Shown in pieces: positions 49,357 to 53,598 of a stretch of 53,598 bases of DNA. A model generated the notes under the pieces. The model made no database searches. It had not been told where the DNA came from and was given only the letters and a program-made list of their open reading frames with translations. Position numbers and translations under genes: made by a program. The DNA comes from Metabacillus rhizolycopersici (GTDB taxonomy: Bacteria; Bacillota; Bacilli; Bacillales; Bacillaceae): contig NZ_JAIQUM010000039.1 of NCBI RefSeq assembly GCF_020075705.1, positions 1 to 53,598 on the forward strand, given 5' to 3'. Numbering within the stretch: the stretch's first letter is position 1; each line of letters begins with the position of its first letter.

Positions 49357-49394
49357 TGCTAAAATAAGGCGTATGTCCTTACGCCTTATTAGCA
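49357..49394. terminator. Hairpin after liaH
   Basis: TGCTAAAATAAGGCGTA pairs with TACGCCTTATTAGCA, with a small bulge. It is placed just beyond the liaH stop and may reduce read-through into liaFSR. Confidence 0.65.
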
Positions 49395-49407
49395 TACCAT
49401 TTTTTTA

Positions 49408-50055
49408 TTATGAAATCGTCTTTGTTTCTTCATTTTTCAGTTGCTTTTCTAGCTGTGCAATTCGTCCATCAATTGTATTACGGTGGTACGAAGTATTCAC
49501 TTGGTGTTCTAAACGATCAAGATAACCTTCCATCTCTTCAAAGCGAGAATATGCTTTTGTCGAATAGCTGTTGTTTTCCACTACTTTGTTCATACGGTGG
49601 TGAGCGCGAGCCATATTTTCTCTACCCATCAGCTCCATGCGTTTAATGTGCATATCTTTAAGCTTATGCTTCATCTCCTCATATTTCTGTTCAAGCTCTT
49701 CTAGCTGACGGTTTGTTTGCTGACGTGATTCATTTAAACGTGCAACACGTTCCTCATAATGAGTCTGCTCTTTTATAGCAAATTCATAAAGATCTGTTTC
49801 ACCAGCTTTTAAGGCAATTTCAGCTTGATGCTTACGCTTTTCAGCTAAATGAAGGGCCTCATTATACTCACGATTAAACTCTTCTTTTAATAGATATTGA
49901 CGTTCGACTAGCTTACGCACCTTTTCCGTTTCAGCCTCACATTGTCTTAAATAATGGTTCAGTACTGAGATTGGATTTTTTTGTTCCTTATGATCTAATG
50001 CCTCATGTAAATCAGCTGCAATTGAGTCCTTGATTCGCGTAAAAATGTTTGCCAT
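49408..50055 (-). CDS. liaH: Phage-shock PspA/IM30-family protein LiaH
   Basis: A 215-residue, almost entirely alpha-helical coiled-coil protein of the PspA/IM30/Vipp1 family. LiaH forms large ring-like complexes and supports the membrane under antibiotic stress. The opening MANIFTRIKDSIAADLHEAL, then HKEQKNPISVLNHYLRQCEA, is typical. The start at 50055 is chosen over 50061 because AAAGGAGA would overlap the earlier ATG. It follows liaI by about 130 bases on the same strand, the conserved liaIH pair. Confidence 0.92.
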   Translation of the reverse strand: MANIFTRIKDSIAADLHEALDHKEQKNPISVLNHYLRQCEAETEKVRKLVERQYLLKEEFNREYNEALHLAEKRKHQAEIALKAGETDLYEFAIKEQTHYEERVARLNESRQQTNRQLEELEQKYEEMKHKLKDMHIKRMELMGRENMARAHHRMNKVVENNSYSTKAYSRFEEMEGYLDRLEHQVNTSYHRNTIDGRIAQLEKQLKNEETKTIS

Positions 50056-50188
50056 TTTCATCTCTCCTTTATATTTAAGGTAAGGGGATGGAACCCGCTT
50101 ATTCCTTTTATTACTTTTTATTTAATCTGAAATTAAGTTTTGTATGGTTCATTTTTGTTGTTTCTTGCTTGTATCATTAAGTTGGATC

Positions 50189-50539
50189 TTATAGGTTGCC
50201 TTTTAAATCATTCCATTCCTTTTCAAAGTTCGTGAATGGATCATTATCTTCCTTTATTTTTGCAGCCTTGGGTTTGTTCCAATTTTTATAGACAACATAT
50301 AAGATATAAACAGCAACAAATCCTAAAATAGCTGGCAGGTTAGATGCTGATGCAAATAATGCAATAATACCAATGGTCGCCCATATTATTTTAGTAAATG
50401 TCGAATTTGTTTTGATGAAACCCTTATATGCGAAATACATGATGAGTAGACTGATCCCAAGTGCAATCATAGGAGCAAGGTTAGAAAGTAAGACGATTAC
50501 CGCCACCCCGCCTAAAAGTAAGTAACCAAATTTTTTCAT
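50189..50539 (-). CDS. liaI: LiaI membrane anchor protein
   Basis: A 116-residue membrane protein with about four hydrophobic helices in the first 85 residues (MKKFGYLLLGGVAVIVLLSN onward) and a charged cytoplasmic tail (KPKAAKIKEDNDPFTNFEKE). In B. subtilis LiaI is the membrane anchor of LiaH and the first gene of the LiaR-controlled operon. AAAGGAGG precedes the ATG. A candidate LiaR site is about 90 bases upstream. Confidence 0.85.
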   Translation of the reverse strand: MKKFGYLLLGGVAVIVLLSNLAPMIALGISLLIMYFAYKGFIKTNSTFTKIIWATIGIIALFASASNLPAILGFVAVYILYVVYKNWNKPKAAKIKEDNDPFTNFEKEWNDLKGNL

Positions 50540-50620
50540 TTCTTGTTTCCTCCTTTCGTTTTGCTATGTCCTTATCTTACCTACATTTAAGATTCCTCAT
50601 AACGAGCTCTAGCTTTATTT

Positions 50621-50640
50621 TCATCTAAGGCTTAAGACGT
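50621..50640 (-). promoter_or_regulatory. Candidate LiaR-binding site upstream of liaI
   Basis: The minus strand reads ACGTCTTAAGCCTTAGATGA, an imperfect dyad (TCTTAAG / CTTAGA) about 85-100 bases before liaI. It resembles, from memory, the LiaR box of other Firmicutes. Match quality was judged by eye. Confidence 0.4.
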
Positions 50641-50741
50641 AGGCTGAATGAGCCCAATGATTTTCACTCGATGTATACATGTTTTTTAGAGAATTGGTAA
50701 AAATATGTAGAAATATATATTTTATCGAAGGAGGGTGTACA

Positions 50742-52283
50742 TTGACTGAAAAACTCCCACAAGAAAACATGCCGTATAGCCCAGAATCTTTCTGGATAAA
50801 GTCAGCAGAGTTACCGACTTTTCCATCCCTATCCATTGATACTGAAGTTGATGCAGCTATTGTAGGTGGTGGAATTACTGGTATCACAGCCGCATATTTG
50901 TTAGCAAAACAAGGATTAAAAGTCGCCGTAATCGAAGCAGATCGTGTACTTAATGGTACAACAGGGCATACAACCGCAAAAATCACAGCACAGCACGGGT
51001 TAATCTATGATGAATTAATTCAACATATGGGAGAGGAAAAAGCGAAGCAATATTATGAAGCAAACGATGATGCACTTCGTTTTATTCGCCAAACAGCGAA
51101 AGAGCTACAAATCGAATGTGACATAACTGAAGAAGATGCCTATATGTATGCGGTTAGTGATGAATATGCCCGAAAAATCATGAAGGAGTATGAAGCTTAT
51201 CAAAAACTAGGTGTACATAGTGAATTTTCTGAAGGTATCCCCTTACCTTTGGATGTTAAGGGTGCTGTCATTATGAAAAATCAAGGTCAATTCCACCCTG
51301 TAAATTACTTAAAGGGGCTCGTAAATGAAGTAACGAATTCGGGTGGAAAGATCTACGAACAAACGGTAGCAATCGATATTGATCAAACAATGCCAAAACC
51401 AATGATTATTACACGCGAGGGATATCGAGTTACTTGTAAGTATGCCATTGCTTGCTCACATTTCCCTTTCTTTGACGGCAAAGGATTTTATTTCACAAAA
51501 TTGCATGCCGAGCGATCCTACGTTTTAGGTGTACGAACAAAACAGCAATTTCCCGGCGGTATGTATTATAGTGCAGATTCTCCTGCTCGTTCATTGCGCT
51601 CCACACCATATAAAGAGGAAAAGTTAGTATTAATAGGCGGTGATGGTCATAAAACGGGTGAAGGCACTTCGACATCGATGCATTACAAGGCACTGGAGAA
51701 ATTCGGAGAGGATATTTTAGGAATTGAGGAAATCAACTATCGATGGTCTGCACAGGATCTCTATACATTAGACAAGGTTCCTTATGTTGGGCCAATTACG
51801 TCGAACAAGCCTAATATTCTCGTTGCCACAGGCTATCGAAAATGGGGAATGTCAAACGGAACAGCTGCAGCTAAATTGCTTAGTGATCTTGTCCTAGAAA
51901 GAGAAAATCCCTATCAAGAATTATATAGTCCAGCGAGATTTTACGCAGATCCAAGTATCAAAAAGTTCCTGATGCAAAACTTAAACGTCGCTGGTCACCT
52001 AATTGAAGGAAAAATTGATATTGCAGATAAAAGAATTGCCGATATTGGCAATGATGAAGGTTCAGTTGTTGTAATCAACGGAAAACGTGCGGGCTGTTAT
52101 AAAGATCACGAAGGAAATATTAATCTTGTTGATACAACCTGTACTCATTTAGGCTGTGAAGTTGAGTGGAATAGTGGTGACCGCTCTTGGGATTGCCCAT
52201 GTCACGGGTCGAGGTTTTCTGTTCAAGGTGATGTCATTGAAGGACCTGCAAAGAAGTCATTAAAGCGCGTGGATTTGAATTAA
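50742..52283 (+). CDS. yhfW: FAD-dependent oxidoreductase with C-terminal Rieske domain (YhfW-like)
   Basis: A 513-residue flavoprotein joining a DAO-type FAD domain to a Rieske [2Fe-2S] domain. The dinucleotide site is DAAIVGGGITGITAAYLLAK and the conserved GTTGHTTAKITAQHG follows. The C-terminal 90 residues contain the cluster ligands CTHLGC and CPCHGSRF (two Cys, two His). This matches B. subtilis YhfW; the redox partner and substrate are unknown. The longer frame from 50679 is rejected: GGAGGG lies seven to eight bases before TTG 50742, which is taken as start. It is a single-gene unit ending in a terminator. Confidence 0.85.
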   Translation: MTEKLPQENMPYSPESFWIKSAELPTFPSLSIDTEVDAAIVGGGITGITAAYLLAKQGLKVAVIEADRVLNGTTGHTTAKITAQHGLIYDELIQHMGEEKAKQYYEANDDALRFIRQTAKELQIECDITEEDAYMYAVSDEYARKIMKEYEAYQKLGVHSEFSEGIPLPLDVKGAVIMKNQGQFHPVNYLKGLVNEVTNSGGKIYEQTVAIDIDQTMPKPMIITREGYRVTCKYAIACSHFPFFDGKGFYFTKLHAERSYVLGVRTKQQFPGGMYYSADSPARSLRSTPYKEEKLVLIGGDGHKTGEGTSTSMHYKALEKFGEDILGIEEINYRWSAQDLYTLDKVPYVGPITSNKPNILVATGYRKWGMSNGTAAAKLLSDLVLERENPYQELYSPARFYADPSIKKFLMQNLNVAGHLIEGKIDIADKRIADIGNDEGSVVVINGKRAGCYKDHEGNINLVDTTCTHLGCEVEWNSGDRSWDCPCHGSRFSVQGDVIEGPAKKSLKRVDLN

Positions 52284-52342
52284 CTGTTTTGAATTTTGGG
52301 AAATAGAAACAATGCAAAGCAGATTGTTTTTTGTCATAAATG

Positions 52343-52379
52343 AAAATCCCGATTTATTTTATTAATAAATCGGGATTTT
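52343..52379. terminator. Terminator after the Rieske/FAD gene
   Basis: AAAATCCCGATTTAT (52343-52357) pairs perfectly with ATAAATCGGGATTTT (52365-52379) and a T-run continues. Confidence 0.9.
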
Positions 52380-52429
52380 TTATGAGGTACAGTTTGAGAG
52401 TAACAACTATGTAGCCTTTTTGCGATTCG

Positions 52430-52545
52430 CCGGCAACCATCGAGATCATTGCCTTTTTTGCGGCTTTTAGGCACATTTAGGAGCTTTTCATTACCTCTAG
52501 CGCCCTTTTTCGAGACTCACGGGCACATTTGTATTCCTTTGATAA
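52430..52545. repeat. Degenerate tandem repeat related to the one before gerQ
   Basis: About three decayed units with GCCTTTTT(T)GCG or GCCCTTTTTCGAG starts and (G)GGCACATTT ends. The layout resembles 12165-12290. The rest of the gap 52284-52835 holds only the two terminators. Confidence 0.4.
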
Positions 52546-52703
52546 CAAAACATAACCATATTGTTCTTCAAATTAATGTAACTATAATCATAAAGGAACT
52601 AATTTCGCATGGAACTTTAAAACCCTTTTACATTAGCCCATAAAACTAGATAAAGGCTTCAAATCAGGCTTTACTTAAAATCACTACTTTCTTTCGTACA
52701 ACA

Positions 52704-52737
52704 AAAAGAGCGATTACTTTAATAGTAACCGCTCTTT
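52704..52737 (-). terminator. Terminator of the tRNA operon
   Basis: AAAGAGCGATTACT pairs with AGTAACCGCTCTTT (one mismatch). On the minus strand it runs into TTTTTG, about 100 bases after the last tRNA. Confidence 0.8.
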
Positions 52738-52834
52738 GGTAGTAGGACAAATATATATATATCTAGGGTTTTTAAAATTACACTATTTTGAGGATTAAAA
52801 CCTTTTTTAACCACTCAACCATTTTCCATAAAAA

Positions 52835-52909
52835 TGGCTCCGCAGGTAGGACTCGAACCTACGACCGATCGGTTAACAGCCGATAGCTCTACCACTGAGC
52901 TACTGCGGA
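52835..52909 (-). tRNA. tRNA-Asn (anticodon GTT), CCA encoded
   Basis: The minus strand folds as a tRNA: acceptor TCCGCAG/CTGCGGA, D-arm AGCTCAGTGGTAGAGCT, anticodon loop CTGTTAA, and T-arm GGTTCGAGTCC. The final CCA is encoded. It is the last gene of the eight-tRNA cluster. Confidence 0.97.
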
Positions 52910-52924
52910 ATAAATCTAAAAAAG

Positions 52925-52998
<74 letters not shown>

Positions 52999-53011
52999 AT
53001 TAAAACTTATA

Positions 53012-53082
53012 AGCGGGTGAAGGGAATCGAACCCTCATCATCAGCTTGGAAGGCTGAGGTTTTACCACTAAACTACACCCGC
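53012..53082 (-). tRNA. tRNA-Gly (anticodon TCC), CCA not encoded
   Basis: Acceptor GCGGGTG/CACCCGC, D-arm AGTTTAGTGGTAAAACC, anticodon loop CTTCCAA, and T-arm GGTTCGATTCC. No CCA follows the discriminator T. Confidence 0.97.
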
Positions 53083-53093
53083 GTGAAACGATT

Positions 53094-53167
<74 letters not shown>

Positions 53168-53174
53168 TTAAATA

Positions 53175-53249
53175 TGGCTGGGCTAGCTGGATTTGAACCA
53201 ACGCATGTCGCAGTCAAAGTGCGATGCCTTACCGCTTGGCTATAGCCCA
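53175..53249 (-). tRNA. tRNA-Gln (anticodon TTG), CCA encoded
   Basis: Acceptor TGGGCTA/TAGCCCA, D-arm AGCCAAGCGGTAAGGC, anticodon loop CTTTGAC, and T-arm GGTTCAAATCC, with CCA encoded. Confidence 0.97.
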
Positions 53250-53270
53250 TTAATTTATTTTTAAAATAAA

Positions 53271-53347
53271 TGGGGCGACTGATGGGAATCGAACCCACGA
53301 ATGCCTGAACCACAATCAGGTGCGTTAACCACTTCGCCACAATCGCC
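53271..53347 (-). tRNA. tRNA-His (anticodon GTG), CCA encoded
   Basis: The acceptor has the extra G(-1) opposite C73 typical of tRNA-His. The D-arm is TGGCGAAGTGGTTAACGCA, the anticodon loop TTGTGGT, and the T-arm GGTTCGATTCC, with CCA encoded. Confidence 0.97.
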
Positions 53348-53356
53348 ATTACTATA

Positions 53357-53440
53357 TGGTGGAGGGGGGCAGATTCGAACTGCCGAACCCGAAGGAGCGG
53401 ATTTACAGTCCGCCGCGTTTAGCCACTTCGCTACCCCTCC
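53357..53440 (-). tRNA. tRNA-Tyr (anticodon GTA), CCA encoded
   Basis: A class II tRNA of 84 bases: acceptor GGAGGGG/CCCCTCC, anticodon loop CTGTAAA, a long variable arm (CTCCTTCGGG region), T-arm GGCAGTTCGAATCTGCC, and encoded CCA. Confidence 0.97.
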
Positions 53441-53474
53441 GTATTTTTTAAATTTTTAGATAATTAAATTCAAA

Positions 53475-53550
53475 TGGTGGCTCAGGACGGAATCGAACCG
53501 CCGACACATGGATTTTCAGTCCATTGCTCTACCAACTGAGCTACTGAGCC
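53475..53550 (-). tRNA. tRNA-Phe (anticodon GAA), CCA encoded
   Basis: Acceptor GGCTCAG/CTGAGCC, D-arm AGCTCAGTTGGTAGAGC, anticodon loop CTGAAAA, and T-arm GGTTCGATTCC, with CCA encoded. It is the most promoter-proximal tRNA within the window; the cluster may continue beyond 53598. Confidence 0.97.
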
Positions 53551-53598
53551 ATACAGTTTATGGCTTCCACTAAACTTCGAATCTCTGCGTCAGCTCTT

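Overview
The window is a chromosomal segment of a low-GC, endospore-forming Bacillaceae bacterium. The gene set and order (ywhD-ywhC-ywhB, ywgA, ywfO, rsfA, lipL, pta, hemQ, gerQ, ywdK, ywdI, ung, sacA/sacP, nfrA, ywcE) follow the ywh-ywc part of the Bacillus subtilis map. Spore genes (rsfA, gerQ, ywcE) and the Lia envelope-stress system support this. I cannot name the genus from sequence alone. No rRNA, plasmid, prophage or CRISPR array is visible.

Layout. 1-125: the end of an IS3-type element running off the left edge. 241-9826: syntenic housekeeping genes, interrupted by two transposase-less IS200/IS605-like elements (about 1545-1896 and 3275-3672) and by dispersed hairpin repeats. 10169-16936: two DUF4183 genes, hemQ, gerQ, a flavin oxidoreductase and the ywdK-ywdI-ung group, including a 52-residue cysteine protein. 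17290-17670: a decayed group II intron. 17715-23690: a sucrose locus (fructokinase, sucrose-6-phosphate hydrolase, sucrose EIIBC, LacI-type repressor with twin operators, and a separate EIIA gene transcribed away from the repressor). 24001-30915: HPP protein, galE, a thioredoxin-reductase-like protein, a DnaA-box cluster, nfrA, niaP-like transporter and ywcE.

30981-39740 is the main accessory locus. A minus-strand operon encodes a lipoprotein solute receptor, an ABC ATPase, a fused two-domain permease, a glycerophosphodiester phosphodiesterase, an inositol-monophosphatase-family enzyme, and a 724-residue regulator joining a LacI helix-turn-helix, a LacI-type sensor and a cytoplasmic ABC solute-binding domain. 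The simplest reading is uptake of a glycerophosphodiester (glycerophosphoinositol would fit both enzymes), its cleavage and dephosphorylation, with the regulator sensing an imported compound. Downstream are a SemiSWEET gene and a duplicated stump of the regulator. 40256-52283: NERD protein with a 21-bp periodic upstream array, SRPBCC and VOC proteins, topB, an ABC-F ATPase, the lia genes and a Rieske/FAD protein. 52835-53550: eight tRNA genes.

A dispersed hairpin repeat family occurs in about a dozen copies. Its outer arms are conserved and its central stem differs from copy to copy while staying self-complementary. Two alternative 3' tails exist, and the best copies of one tail contain a perfect DnaA box. 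Together with the nearby DnaA-box cluster, these repeats and the receptor-fused regulator locus are the most unusual things in the window.
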